A stretch of DNA of 39,039 nucleotides from Gallionellaceae bacterium (GCA_003445795.1 DMCN01000091.1:59563-98601), one strand, 5' to 3'; counted from the stretch's first letter, positions 25,253 through 34,605 are shown. Translations and numbers: made by a program. Notes: a model not told the origin generated them from the letters alone.

Positions 25253-25756
25253 ATGGCAATTCTCCCTATCCTGCAATACCCCGACGAGCGACTCCACAAG
25301 GTCGCTAAAAAGATCGATCAGGTCGACAATGGCATACGCAAGCTGGTGCGCGACATGGCGGAAACCATGTATTCCGCCCCCGGCGTAGGACTGGCGGCAA
25401 CACAGGTGGATCAGCATATCCGCCTGATCGTGATCGATGTATCGGAGACCCATGACGACCTGAAAGTGTTCATCAACCCCGAATTGATTCAAGGAGCTGG
25501 CCAAAAAGAGAACGAGGAAGGCTGCCTGTCCGTCCCCGGTATCTACGAGAAAGTAAGTCGCGCCGAGCGCGTGACCGTACGCGCTCTCGACGAGCACGGC
25601 AAAACTTTCACACTGGAAGCCGAGGGGCTACTAGCCGTGTGCATACAGCATGAAATGGATCACCTGCAGGGCAAGGTCTTCGTCGAATACTTGTCCCACC
25701 TCAAACAGACCCGCATCCGCTCCAAGCTGAAAAAGCAGCGGCGCGAAACGCTCTAA
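25253..25756 (+). CDS. def: Peptide deformylase
   Basis: Def removes the N-formyl group from new polypeptides using a bound metal ion. With the ATG at 25253 the protein has 167 residues and begins MAILPILQYPDERL, the usual start; an upstream in-frame ATG at 25202 would add 17 unsupported residues. The three active-site motifs are intact: GVGLAATQ (residues 44-51), EGCLS (89-93, Cys91 ligand) and QHEMDH (132-137, His133 and His137 ligands, Glu134 catalytic). It is 9 bp before fmt. Confidence 0.98.
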   Translation: MAILPILQYPDERLHKVAKKIDQVDNGIRKLVRDMAETMYSAPGVGLAATQVDQHIRLIVIDVSETHDDLKVFINPELIQGAGQKENEEGCLSVPGIYEKVSRAERVTVRALDEHGKTFTLEAEGLLAVCIQHEMDHLQGKVFVEYLSHLKQTRIRSKLKKQRRETL

Positions 25757-25765
25757 GCACGACCC

Positions 25766-26695
25766 GTGAAGATCATATTCGCAGGTACACCGCAATTCGC
25801 TGCCGATGCCTTGGCCGCGCTGAGCAAAGAGCATCAGGTCGTGGCGGTACTCACGCAACCTGACCGACCTTCGGGGCGCGGCATGCAATTGACGGCCAGC
25901 CCGGTGAAGCAGCTTGCGCTGCAATTGGCTCTGCCGGTGTTGCAACCGGCAACCCTGAAGAACGAGGAGACACAACAGGAACTCGCTGCATTTGGTGCGG
26001 AGCTCATGGTGGTCGCCGCATACGGTTTGATCCTGCCCAAGGCGGTATTGCAGCTGCCGCGTTACGGTTGCCTTAACATCCATGCCTCCTTGCTGCCGCG
26101 CTGGCGCGGTGCTGCCCCGATCCAGCGCGCCATCCTGGCGGGTGACGCGGAGACCGGCATCACCATCATGCAGATGGATGAGGGGCTGGATACCGGCGCC
26201 ATGTTGCTGAAGACAGCATGTCCAATCACTGCCGAAGACACGGCGGAAACACTGCACGACAAGCTGGCCGGGATGGGCGCCCAGGCGATCGTCACGACAT
26301 TGCGCGAACTGGAAAAAGGGAAACTGCATCCGCAAATCCAGGACAGTGAAAAGGCGACCTATGCCGCCAAACTCAGCAAGGCTGAAGCACAACTGGATTG
26401 GACCAGGAGCGCTGCAGAATTGGAGCGAGCCGTGCGCGGATATTTTCCATTCCCTATCGCTTACACCCAATTCGGCGAGACTCCGATCAAGATATTGAAA
26501 GCCGCCATTGGCGAAGGAAGCTCAGCGATACCTGGAACAGTGCTCGCTGTCGACAAGGAGACGATCCATGTCGCCTGCGGCAACGGTGCGCTGGCCCTGA
26601 AAGTGTTGCAGAAGCCGGGCGGCAAGGCATTGCCCGTGGCGCAATTCGTGCAGGGCTTTCCGCTCAAAGTCGGCGACCGGCTGGGTACCCACTGA
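25766..26695 (+). CDS. fmt: Methionyl-tRNA formyltransferase
   Basis: Fmt transfers the formyl group of 10-formyltetrahydrofolate to initiator Met-tRNA, the step that Def later reverses. The 309-residue protein begins at GTG 25766 (MKIIFAGTPQFAADAL). The catalytic block NIHASLLPRWRGAAP covers residues 104-118 with Asn104 and His106, and Asp142 completes the site in DEGLDTG. The C-terminal tRNA-binding beta domain is present. It follows def by 9 bp and precedes rsmB by 2 bp. Confidence 0.98.
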   Translation: MKIIFAGTPQFAADALAALSKEHQVVAVLTQPDRPSGRGMQLTASPVKQLALQLALPVLQPATLKNEETQQELAAFGAELMVVAAYGLILPKAVLQLPRYGCLNIHASLLPRWRGAAPIQRAILAGDAETGITIMQMDEGLDTGAMLLKTACPITAEDTAETLHDKLAGMGAQAIVTTLRELEKGKLHPQIQDSEKATYAAKLSKAEAQLDWTRSAAELERAVRGYFPFPIAYTQFGETPIKILKAAIGEGSSAIPGTVLAVDKETIHVACGNGALALKVLQKPGGKALPVAQFVQGFPLKVGDRLGTH

Positions 26696-26697
26696 AG

Positions 26698-27972
26698 ATG
26701 CAGCGCATACAACACGAAGCAGCAAAAGTCGTCAGCAAGGTCGTACGCGGCGGACGCAATCTCAATGAAGTGCTGAACGAAAGCCTGCGCAAGCAAGCGA
26801 ACTTGACTGCGCAGGAGCGCGGAGCACTGCAGGACTTGTGCTATGGCACGCTGCGTTACTACGGGCGGCTGGTTTTCATGATGGATAACCTGCTTGAACG
26901 ACCGGTTCAGGAATCCCCGCTGCGCTGCCTGCTGCTGGTGGCGCTTTATCAATTGCAATATACCAAGGCCAGCCAGCACGCCATCGTCGACCAAGCGGTG
27001 CGCGCGACCAAGAGCATCAACGGCGCGGCCAGCGGACTGGTCAATGCCGTGCTGCGCAACTTCCTGCGCAAGCAGCAAGCGCTGCAGGAAGCGGCTGACC
27101 ACAGCGATGAAAGTCGCTACGCCTATCCGCAATGGTGGGTAGCGGCGCTGAAAGCGCAATACGGCGAACAGGCGGCAGCGATACTGGAAGCCGGTAATCT
27201 GCATCCGCCGATGACCTTGCGCATCAATGTGCGCCTGAAGACGGTTGCGGAATATCAGACGCTGCTCGCAGAACAGGACATTTCCGCACAGCGGGTCGAA
27301 CCGGGCGCATTGAAGCTGGAGCGCCCGGTCGGCGTTGAACGCCTGCCCGGGTTCGCCGAGGGTCTGGTCTCGGTGCAGGATGCGGGTGCACAATATGCCG
27401 CGCAGTTTCTCGATGTGAAGGACGGCATGCGCGTGTTGGACGCGTGTGCCGCTCCCGGCGGCAAGACTGCCCATCTGCTGGAATCCGCAGACATCGAACT
27501 CGTTTCGCTGGACAAGGACGAACAGCGGCTGCAACGCGTGCGCGAGAACATGCAGCGCTTGCGTCTTGATGCCCAAGTGGTCTGTGGCGATGCCGCCACC
27601 CCGCAGGATTGGTGGGACGGCAAGACTTTCCAGCGCATCCTGGCTGATGTGCCCTGCTCCGCTTCTGGCGTGGTGCGCCGTCATCCGGATATCAAGTGGC
27701 TGCGCCGTCCGGAGGACATCGAGAGTTTCGCCAGGCAGCAATTGCAGATACTGAATGCTTTGTGGCCGCTGCTGGCAAGAGATGGTAAATTGCTCTACGC
27801 AACCTGTTCCATCTTTGCGCGGGAAAACAATTCAGTGCTGGAAGAATTTCTGGGGCAGCATGCCGATGCGGTGCGGATCGGCCTGTCCGCGCCGGGAATG
27901 ACAGACGGACAGTTGTTGCCGAACGATGAGCATGACGGATTCTTCTATGCTTTGCTGCACAAAAAAGTCTGA
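26698..27972 (+). CDS. rsmB: 16S rRNA (cytosine-C5) methyltransferase RsmB
   Basis: RsmB methylates C967 of 16S rRNA. Starting at ATG 26698, 2 bp after the fmt stop, it has 424 residues; an open frame extending 300 bp further upstream lies inside fmt and is ignored. The N-terminal 135 residues are a NusB-like RNA-binding domain. The SAM-binding loop is DACAAPGGKT (residues 248-257), and the two catalytic cysteines are Cys320 in DVPCSASGV and Cys370 in YATCSIF. The 3' end overlaps the next gene. Confidence 0.97.
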   Translation: MQRIQHEAAKVVSKVVRGGRNLNEVLNESLRKQANLTAQERGALQDLCYGTLRYYGRLVFMMDNLLERPVQESPLRCLLLVALYQLQYTKASQHAIVDQAVRATKSINGAASGLVNAVLRNFLRKQQALQEAADHSDESRYAYPQWWVAALKAQYGEQAAAILEAGNLHPPMTLRINVRLKTVAEYQTLLAEQDISAQRVEPGALKLERPVGVERLPGFAEGLVSVQDAGAQYAAQFLDVKDGMRVLDACAAPGGKTAHLLESADIELVSLDKDEQRLQRVRENMQRLRLDAQVVCGDAATPQDWWDGKTFQRILADVPCSASGVVRRHPDIKWLRRPEDIESFARQQLQILNALWPLLARDGKLLYATCSIFARENNSVLEEFLGQHADAVRIGLSAPGMTDGQLLPNDEHDGFFYALLHKKV

Positions 27973-28573
27973 TTGGTTGCGTCGCTCGATCTCTCTGATC
28001 GGCCTGTGGCTGTGTGCGTCCAGTGTTTGTGCCGAAGGCATCTTCATCAGCAAGGCAGAAGCGCGCCTGACCGACGAAGGTTATCAACTCTCTGCGGTCT
28101 ATGATATCCAGCTGTCTCATACGGTGGAGACGGCACTTACGCGCGGCGTCACGCTGTACTTCGTCAGTGAACTTACCATCAACCGCTCTCGCTGGTACTG
28201 GTTCGACACCGATGTCGTGCGCGACGAACAGACCGCCAAGCTTTCCTACAATGCACTGACCCAGCAATACCGCATCACCCACGGTTCGCTGTTCCAGAGC
28301 TTCCACGAATTGAAGGATGCCCTGCAGGTGCTGGGCCACCAGACTGCCCCGCCGGTACCGCTATCCATGCTGGACAGGCAAGGCGGCGGCTTTTTCACGC
28401 GCCTGATGAAAAAAGGCAGTGACTGTTGTTCGGCCATGGCGCAGATGCGGCTGGACGTGACCCAACTGCCGAAGCCATTACAGGTGAACGCGCTGACCAA
28501 TGAGGACTGGAATCTCGAATCCAAGCCCTATCGCTGGGAAGTGCTGCCTCCCTCTGCCGGAGCAGAGCAATGA
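27947..28573 (+). CDS. DUF4390 family secreted protein
   Basis: A protein of unknown function that sits between rsmB and ntrY in many Betaproteobacteria. The chosen ATG at 27947 gives 208 residues and a signal-peptide-like N-terminus (KKSDWLRRSISLIGLWLCASSVCA); ATGs at 27926 and 27932 in the same frame are possible but have no better ribosome site. The body is beta-rich and acidic/aromatic with a two-Cys CC motif near DCCSAMAQ. It overlaps the rsmB end by 26 bp and ends in a 4-bp overlap with ntrY, so it is translationally coupled to the sensor kinase. An accessory role for NtrY is only suggested by context. Confidence 0.85.
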   Translation: MLCCTKKSDWLRRSISLIGLWLCASSVCAEGIFISKAEARLTDEGYQLSAVYDIQLSHTVETALTRGVTLYFVSELTINRSRWYWFDTDVVRDEQTAKLSYNALTQQYRITHGSLFQSFHELKDALQVLGHQTAPPVPLSMLDRQGGGFFTRLMKKGSDCCSAMAQMRLDVTQLPKPLQVNALTNEDWNLESKPYRWEVLPPSAGAEQ

Positions 28574-30708
28574 AATACCTGGTCATCTTCAGCGGCATCA
28601 TCGGCGCGGCCTTGCTGTATCTGTTGTCCAGCGCCAGTGCGAACACCGACCTGTTCTCACACAACTATTATGTGTTGCTGATCATGACAGGCGTGCTGGC
28701 GGTGGGTCTGGCCGGACTGGTCGGTTCGCAGGTCATGCAGCTGCGCAACAAACTCAAGCAAAAGGTGTACGGCGCGAAACTGACGCTGCGGCTGGTACTG
28801 ATTTTTTCGGTGATCGCGATCATGCCCGGATTGCTGGTCTACGCGGTGTCGGTGCAGTTCCTGAGCAAGAGTATCGAGTCCTGGTTCGACGTGCGCGTGG
28901 AAAAAGCGCTGGAAGGCGGTCTGAATCTGGGTCGCAGTACACTGGAGAACGGGCTGGCCGAGCTGGGCAAGAAGGGCCATCTGGTTGCGATGATCCTGGC
29001 AGAACAGGAACCGCGCCAGCATGGCAAGACCGTGAAACGTCTGGTTGAAGAAGGCGGCGCCCAGGAAGCTGCGTTGTTCGACGGACAGGGCAAGTTGCTG
29101 ACTTTCACCGGAAGCGACGGGAAAAGACAGCCGCAGATGGCGCCGACGGCCGAGGTCATGCGACAAGCCTGGGAGAAGAACGGGTACAGCATGGTGGAGG
29201 TATTGCCCGAAGACCAGTTGGCCTTGCGCGTGCTGATCCCGGTGAAGTCCGCGCGCTGGAAAGACGAACGGCGGACGCTGCAATTCGTGCAGCAGGTCCC
29301 CGCGCAGATCGCGGCGGATGCGGAGACCGTGCAGGCGGTCTATCGCGACTATCAGGAGTTGTCCCTCTCCCGCCTTGGTTTAAAGCGCCTGTATGGCATC
29401 ACGCTCACCTTGTCGCTGCTGATCGTGCTGTTGAGCGTCAGCTCGGCCGCGTTCTATCTGAGCGAACAACTCAGTGCGCCGCTGGCGGCTCTGGCGGCAG
29501 GTACGCTGGCCGTGGCGAAAGGCGATTTCAGCGGCAGCTATCCGGTGCAGAGCCGCGACGAGCTGGGTGCATTGACCGGGCTGTTCAACCAGATGAACGC
29601 CTATCTGGCCGACGCGAAACGAAAGGGAGAGCAGCAACAGTTGCAGGTGGAGAATGCCAAGGCCTATTTGGAAAGCGTGTTGTCGCACTTGTCATCGGGC
29701 GTACTGGTGGTCGATGAAAAGCACCGCCTGCATTCCTCCAACCCCAGCGCGAACCAGATCCTCGGATTATCGCTGGAAGAGATGGAAGGCAAGACATTGG
29801 AAGAGATCGCGGCCCAGCACGTCCTGTTGCGCTCGTTCGTCGAGGCGGTGCTGCGCGGGTTCAACGAAGTGTCGCAATACGAATGGCGCCAGCAAATCGA
29901 GCGCATGAGCAAGAACGGCGACCAGATCCTGCTGCTGCGCGGGACACGCCTGTCCACCCGCGAAGAGGACAGCAGTTACGTGGTGGTGTTCGACGACATC
30001 ACCCATCTGCTGCAGGCGGAACGCCAGGCGGCCTGGGGCGAAGTCGCGCGGCGGCTGGCGCACGAGATCAAGAACCCGCTCACTCCTATCCAGCTTTCAG
30101 CGGAGCGGCTGCAGCACAAACTGCTCAGCAAACTGGACGATCAGGATGCGCAGCTGTTGCAGCGCGCGACGCAGACCATCGTCAGCCAGGTCGCGGCGAT
30201 GAAGAACATGGTCCTGGAATTTGCCAACTATGCGCGCGCCCCGGCCACACGCATGGTCAGACTCGATATGCACCAGTTGCTGAACGAGGTGATGGGGCTG
30301 TACGAGGCCAACAGCAGCCCGATCTCGCTGAAGCTGGCGGCGCGGCACACCTGGGTGAACGGCGACGCGACACGTATGCGCCAGGTGATTCATAACCTGC
30401 TGCAGAACGCGCATGACGCTTTGCAGCAGACCAAACACCCGTTGATCATCCTCGAAACGCAAGATACGGATGAAGGCGCTCTGAAACTGATGGTGCGCGA
30501 CAACGGCAGCGGCATCCCGGAGAGTCTGCTCGCGCGCCTGTTCGAACCGTATATGACCACCAAGCAGAAGGGAACCGGTTTGGGGTTGGCGATCGTGAAG
30601 AAGATCGTGGAAGAACACGGCGGGCAGATCACTTTAGAAAGACAGCCCGCGGGCGGAACATGCGTGAGCGTGATCCTGCCTCTGGCTGAAACCGAAGCAG
30701 AGGTATAG
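28570..30708 (+). CDS. ntrY: NtrY-like membrane sensor histidine kinase
   Basis: A 712-residue sensor kinase of the NtrY family, linked in other bacteria to nitrogen metabolism, redox or respiration. Three membrane helices lie in the first 100 residues and a fourth at about 273-297, enclosing a periplasmic region of about 170 residues. HAMP follows (about 297-350), then a PAS domain (about 365-475). The phosphoacceptor is His498 in RLAHEIKNPLTPIQLSAERL. The ATPase domain shows NLLQNAHDAL, DNGSGIPE and the G2 box KGTGLGLAIVKKI. It overlaps the DUF4390 gene by 4 bp and precedes ntrX by 2 bp. Confidence 0.94.
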   Translation: MKYLVIFSGIIGAALLYLLSSASANTDLFSHNYYVLLIMTGVLAVGLAGLVGSQVMQLRNKLKQKVYGAKLTLRLVLIFSVIAIMPGLLVYAVSVQFLSKSIESWFDVRVEKALEGGLNLGRSTLENGLAELGKKGHLVAMILAEQEPRQHGKTVKRLVEEGGAQEAALFDGQGKLLTFTGSDGKRQPQMAPTAEVMRQAWEKNGYSMVEVLPEDQLALRVLIPVKSARWKDERRTLQFVQQVPAQIAADAETVQAVYRDYQELSLSRLGLKRLYGITLTLSLLIVLLSVSSAAFYLSEQLSAPLAALAAGTLAVAKGDFSGSYPVQSRDELGALTGLFNQMNAYLADAKRKGEQQQLQVENAKAYLESVLSHLSSGVLVVDEKHRLHSSNPSANQILGLSLEEMEGKTLEEIAAQHVLLRSFVEAVLRGFNEVSQYEWRQQIERMSKNGDQILLLRGTRLSTREEDSSYVVVFDDITHLLQAERQAAWGEVARRLAHEIKNPLTPIQLSAERLQHKLLSKLDDQDAQLLQRATQTIVSQVAAMKNMVLEFANYARAPATRMVRLDMHQLLNEVMGLYEANSSPISLKLAARHTWVNGDATRMRQVIHNLLQNAHDALQQTKHPLIILETQDTDEGALKLMVRDNGSGIPESLLARLFEPYMTTKQKGTGLGLAIVKKIVEEHGGQITLERQPAGGTCVSVILPLAETEAEV

Positions 30709-30710
30709 CA

Positions 30711-31346
30711 ATGACAAAAGAAATATTGGTTGTGGACGATGAAGTGGGCATACGCGAGCTTTTATCTGAAATCCTGTTCGATGAGGGCTACCGCATCCAT
30801 CTGGCGGAAAACGCGGGGCAGGCGCGCAACATCCGCGACCGCCAGCACCTTGATCTGGTGCTGCTCGATATCTGGATGCCGGATACCGACGGGTTGAGCC
30901 TGCTTAAAGAATGGGTCGCGCAGGACAAGTTGAGCATGCCGGTGATCATGATGTCGGGACACGGAACGATAGAGACCGCTATGGAAGCCATGCGCATCGG
31001 CGCCACGGATTTCCTGGAAAAGCCCATTGCCCTGCAAAAACTACTGTCCACCGTTGCCAAGGCGATCCAGCGCGGCATCGCCCCGGTGATACCAGAATTG
31101 AAAGAGGCAGCTGCCAAACCCGACAGCGAGGAGGGTTGCGCCCAAGTTTCATTGCAGTTAGATTTGCCGCTCCGGGAAGCGCGCGAGCAATTCGATAGTC
31201 TGTATTTCAACTATCAGATGCAAAAAGAGAACGGGAATATCTCGCGCATCGCCGAAAAGGCGGGCATAGAACGCACGCATCTGTACCGAAAACTAAAACA
31301 ACTGGGGATAAAACCCCTCAAAAAAAACTCGGGCGAACAGCAATAA
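30711..31346 (+). CDS. ntrX: NtrX-like response regulator lacking the AAA+ domain
   Basis: A 211-residue response regulator, partner of the kinase 2 bp upstream. The receiver domain (about residues 1-120) has the acidic pair Asp9-Asp10, phosphoacceptor Asp53 in LVLLDIWMPDTDG, the MMSGHGT switch segment and Lys in EKPIAL. After a linker of about 40 residues comes a Fis-type helix-turn-helix (about 170-202, ISRIAEKAGIERTHLYRKL). The sigma-54-interacting AAA+ domain of about 240 residues that full-length NtrX carries between these is absent, with no sign of frameshift. It therefore cannot drive sigma-54 polymerase in the usual way and probably acts as a REC-Fis regulator like the RegA/ActR group. 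Confidence 0.88.
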   Translation: MTKEILVVDDEVGIRELLSEILFDEGYRIHLAENAGQARNIRDRQHLDLVLLDIWMPDTDGLSLLKEWVAQDKLSMPVIMMSGHGTIETAMEAMRIGATDFLEKPIALQKLLSTVAKAIQRGIAPVIPELKEAAAKPDSEEGCAQVSLQLDLPLREAREQFDSLYFNYQMQKENGNISRIAEKAGIERTHLYRKLKQLGIKPLKKNSGEQQ

Positions 31347-31381
31347 GGTTGTCTATAACCATTCAGGGTTACTTGCCGAAG

Positions 31382-31411
31382 TTGCCCGGAGGGGCGTCGT
31401 TCAGGCATAAT
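31382..31411 (+). promoter_or_regulatory. Possible sigma-70 promoter of the tkt-fba cluster
   Basis: TTGCCC (31382-31387) and CATAAT (31406-31411) are 18 bases apart, with four and five of six consensus matches. The leader to the tkt ATG would be about 60 bases and contains TTTAGGAGG. No other good candidate lies in the 133-bp ntrX-tkt gap. Confidence 0.5.
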
Positions 31412-31479
31412 CCACGCCTTTCACAGAATTTAATACTGATTATTAATCCGCAAGAGAAGCTTATTTAGGAGGCAGGAAA

Positions 31480-33495
31480 ATGGCAGCAGCACGTAATGTA
31501 ACTCCACCAAAATTCAATGACATCACCGGTGCAATCCGCATGCTGGCGGTGGATGCAGTGCAAAAGGCCAATTCCGGCCACCCCGGCGCGCCGATGGGCA
31601 TGGCCGAGATCGCCGACGTACTGTGGAACCACCACCTGCGCCACAATCCTGCCAATCCGAAATGGCCCGACCGCGACCGTTTCGTGCAATCCAACGGCCA
31701 CGGCTCCATGCTGGTCTACGCACTGCTGCACCTGTCCGGCTACGACCTGCCGATCGAAGAGCTGAAGCGCTTCCGCCAGATGCATTCCAAGACACCGGGT
31801 CACCCCGAATACGGCTACACCGTCGGCGTCGAAACCACCACCGGCCCGCTGGGTCAGGGCATCACCAACGCCGTGGGTATGGCGATGGCAGAAAAGTTGC
31901 TGGCCAACGAATTCAACAAACCCGGTCATGAGATCGTCGATCACCGCACATATGTGTTCATGGGCGACGGCTGCATGATGGAAGGTATCTCGCACGAAGC
32001 TTGCGCACTGGCCGGCACATGGGGCCTGGGCAAACTGACCGCCTTCTGGGATGACAACAATATCTCCATCGACGGTCACATCGACGGCTGGTATACCGAT
32101 GACACCGCCAAGCGCTTCGAAGCCTACGGCTGGCATGTCATCGCCAATGTACAGGGTCACGATCCGGAAGAACTGAATGCCGCTATCGTCGCAGCCAAGG
32201 CCGTTACCGACAAGCCCACGCTGATCTGCTGCAAGACCATCATCGGCGTCGGTTCTCCGAACAAGGCAGGCACGCACGACGTGCACGGCGCTGCACTGGG
32301 CGATGCCGAAGTACAAGCGACCCGTGAGCACATTGGCTGGAAATATCCCCCGTTCGAGATCCCCAAGCATGTCTATGACGCATGGGATGCACGCACCAAG
32401 GGCGCCGGTCTGGAAAAGCTGTGGAACAACAAGTTCGCCGAATACAAGAAGGCATTCCCGAAAGAAGCCGCCGAATTCGAACGCCGTACCAATGGCGACC
32501 TGCCGGCCAACTGGGCTGACCATGCTGCCAAGGCCATCGCTGCAGTGAACGAGAAAGCCGAGACTATCGCTACTCGTAAAGCCTCGCAGAACTCGATTAA
32601 TGCACTGGTTCCGGCCCTGCCCGAATTCCTCGGCGGTTCCGCCGACCTGACCGGTTCCAACCTGACCAACTGGACAGGCGCGCACCACGTCTCCGGCAAG
32701 AAGCCCGGCAACTACATCAGCTACGGCGTGCGCGAGTTCGGCATGTCGCACATCATGAACGGCATGGCACTGCACGGCGGCCTGTTGCCGTTCGGCGGCA
32801 CCTTCCTGATGTTCTCCGAATATGCCCGCAACGCATTGCGCATGTCGGCATTGATGAAGCAGCGCGTGATCTATGTGTTCACCCACGACTCCATCGGTCT
32901 GGGCGAAGACGGCCCGACTCACCAGCCCGTCGAGCAAACCACGACCCTGCGTTACATCCCCAACATGGACACATGGCGTCCTTGCGACACCGTCGAGTCG
33001 ATGGTTTCCTGGGTGTGCGCGGTCGAGCGCAAGACCGGCCCGTCTTCCTTGATCTTCAGCCGTCAGAATCTGCAATTCCAGAAGCGCGATGCGAAGCAGA
33101 TCGAGAACATCCGCAAGGGTGGCTACATCCTGTCCGAAGCTGCAGGCGGCAAGCCGCAAGCAATCATCATCGCCACCGGTTCCGAAGTCGACCTGGCCAT
33201 CAAGGCACAAGCTGCGCTGGCTGCCGAAGGCGTCAACGTGCGCGTGGTGTCGATGCCGTCGACCAACGTGTTCGACCGTCAGGATCAAGCCTACAAGGAC
33301 AGCGTGTTGCTCAAGGGCGTGAAGCGCGTTGCCGTTGAAGCCGGTGTAACCGGTCTCTGGTACAAGTATGTCGGCCTCGAAGGCGCGGTCATCGGCATGG
33401 ATTGCTTCGGCGAATCCGCTCCGGCACCTGAACTGTTCAAGCACTTCGGTTTCACCGTCGAGAACGTCGTCAAGACGGTCAAAGGCGTGCTGTAA
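31480..33495 (+). CDS. tkt: Transketolase
   Basis: Transketolase moves two-carbon units between sugar phosphates in the pentose phosphate pathway and, in autotrophs, the Calvin cycle. The 671-residue protein has SGHPGAPMG with His34, the thiamine-diphosphate motif GDG at 162-164 through DDNN at 191-194, and catalytic Glu419 in VREFGMSHIMNG of the pyrimidine domain, plus the C-terminal domain. The AGGAGG ribosome site lies 8-9 bases before the ATG. It is the first gene of the five-gene cluster and is followed by gap after 41 bp. Confidence 0.98.
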   Translation: MAAARNVTPPKFNDITGAIRMLAVDAVQKANSGHPGAPMGMAEIADVLWNHHLRHNPANPKWPDRDRFVQSNGHGSMLVYALLHLSGYDLPIEELKRFRQMHSKTPGHPEYGYTVGVETTTGPLGQGITNAVGMAMAEKLLANEFNKPGHEIVDHRTYVFMGDGCMMEGISHEACALAGTWGLGKLTAFWDDNNISIDGHIDGWYTDDTAKRFEAYGWHVIANVQGHDPEELNAAIVAAKAVTDKPTLICCKTIIGVGSPNKAGTHDVHGAALGDAEVQATREHIGWKYPPFEIPKHVYDAWDARTKGAGLEKLWNNKFAEYKKAFPKEAAEFERRTNGDLPANWADHAAKAIAAVNEKAETIATRKASQNSINALVPALPEFLGGSADLTGSNLTNWTGAHHVSGKKPGNYISYGVREFGMSHIMNGMALHGGLLPFGGTFLMFSEYARNALRMSALMKQRVIYVFTHDSIGLGEDGPTHQPVEQTTTLRYIPNMDTWRPCDTVESMVSWVCAVERKTGPSSLIFSRQNLQFQKRDAKQIENIRKGGYILSEAAGGKPQAIIIATGSEVDLAIKAQAALAAEGVNVRVVSMPSTNVFDRQDQAYKDSVLLKGVKRVAVEAGVTGLWYKYVGLEGAVIGMDCFGESAPAPELFKHFGFTVENVVKTVKGVL

Positions 33496-33536
33496 ATCGA
33501 CAAGAATTTTTAATTAGCTAATCGGGAGAAGAAAAC

Positions 33537-34538
33537 ATGGCAATCAAAGTTGGTATCAACGGTTTTGGTCGTATCGGTCGTATGGCGTTCCGCGCTATCT
33601 CCAAGGACTTTCCGGATCTCGAAGTGGTCGCAATCAACGACCTGCTCGAGCCTGACTATCTGGCCTACATGCTGAAGTACGACTCCGTGCACGGCAATTT
33701 CAAGGGCGACATCAAGGTCGACGGTAACAACCTCGTGGTCAACGGCAAGAAGATCCGCCTGACCGCCGAGAAAGACCCGGTCAACCTGAAGTGGAGCGAA
33801 GTCGGCGCAGACATCGTGCTGGAGTGCACCGGTTTCTTCCTCGACGACGAAACCTGCCAGGCCCACATCAAGGCCGGCGCAAAGAAGGTCGTGATGTCTG
33901 CACCATCCAAGGACAAGACACCGATGTTCGTGTACGGCGTGAACCACAATACATACAAGGGTGAGACCATCGTCTCCGCCGCTTCCTGCACTACCAACTG
34001 CCTGGCACCGGTTGCCAAGGTATTGAACGACAACTGGGGCATCAAGCGCGGTCTGATGACGACTGTGCACGCTGCCACAGCGACACAGAAGACAGTAGAC
34101 GGTCCGTCCAAGAAAGACTGGCGCGGTGGCCGCGGCATTTTGGAAAACATCATCCCCTCCTCCACTGGCGCAGCCAAGGCGGTAGGCAAGGTGTTGCCGG
34201 AACTGAACGGCAAGCTGACCGGTATGGCCTTCCGCGTACCGACTTCCGACGTGTCCGTGGTCGACTTGACTGTCGAGCTGAACAAAGAAGCCAAGTACGA
34301 AGACATCTGCGCCGCCATGAAGAAGGCATCGCAGAGCGGGGACATGAGCAAGACGCTGGGTTACACCGACGAGAAGGTGGTTGCCACCGACTTCCGCGGT
34401 TGCAGCTTCTCGTCGATTTTCGACGCTGATGCCGGTATTGCGCTGGACAGCACCTTCGTCAAGATCGTCGCCTGGTACGACAACGAATACGGTTACACCT
34501 GCAACATGCTGCGCTTCGTCCAGCACGTCGCCAAGTAA
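33537..34538 (+). CDS. gap: Glyceraldehyde-3-phosphate dehydrogenase, type I
   Basis: GapA-type enzyme interconverting glyceraldehyde-3-phosphate and 1,3-bisphosphoglycerate. The 333-residue protein has the dinucleotide loop GINGFGRIGR near the start, catalytic Cys151 in SCTTNCLAPV and His178 in TTVHAATATQ. Asp35 in VAINDLLEP suggests a preference for NAD over NADP. GGGAGAAG precedes the ATG. A hairpin in the 67-bp gap to pgk may set different expression levels for the genes on either side. Confidence 0.98.
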   Translation: MAIKVGINGFGRIGRMAFRAISKDFPDLEVVAINDLLEPDYLAYMLKYDSVHGNFKGDIKVDGNNLVVNGKKIRLTAEKDPVNLKWSEVGADIVLECTGFFLDDETCQAHIKAGAKKVVMSAPSKDKTPMFVYGVNHNTYKGETIVSAASCTTNCLAPVAKVLNDNWGIKRGLMTTVHAATATQKTVDGPSKKDWRGGRGILENIIPSSTGAAKAVGKVLPELNGKLTGMAFRVPTSDVSVVDLTVELNKEAKYEDICAAMKKASQSGDMSKTLGYTDEKVVATDFRGCSFSSIFDADAGIALDSTFVKIVAWYDNEYGYTCNMLRFVQHVAK

Positions 34539-34550
34539 TCTGTCCGATCA

Positions 34551-34576
34551 AGGGCTGGCGTGAGCCAGCCCTTTCT
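34551..34576 (+). terminator. Hairpin in the gap-pgk spacer (attenuator or processing site)
   Basis: AGGGCTGGC (34551-34559) and GCCAGCCCT (34564-34572) form a perfect 9-bp GC-rich stem with a GTGA tetraloop of the GNRA class. Only TTTCT follows, so it is a weak terminator at best; pgk begins 30 bp later with its own ribosome site. It could cause partial termination after gap or protect the gap mRNA end. Confidence 0.6.
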
Positions 34577-34605
34577 CCATTCAAAGTCTGCAAGAAGGAA
34601 AAATC

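Noticed and set aside
26398..26697. Upstream extension of rsmB by 100 codons
   Set aside because: It lies inside fmt in another frame; the ATG at 26698, directly after the fmt stop, gives the normal RsmB N-terminus.
31465..33444. Minus-strand open frame of 659 codons opposite tkt
   Set aside because: Antisense shadow of a complete, motif-bearing transketolase; similar shadows lie opposite gap, pgk, pyk and fba.
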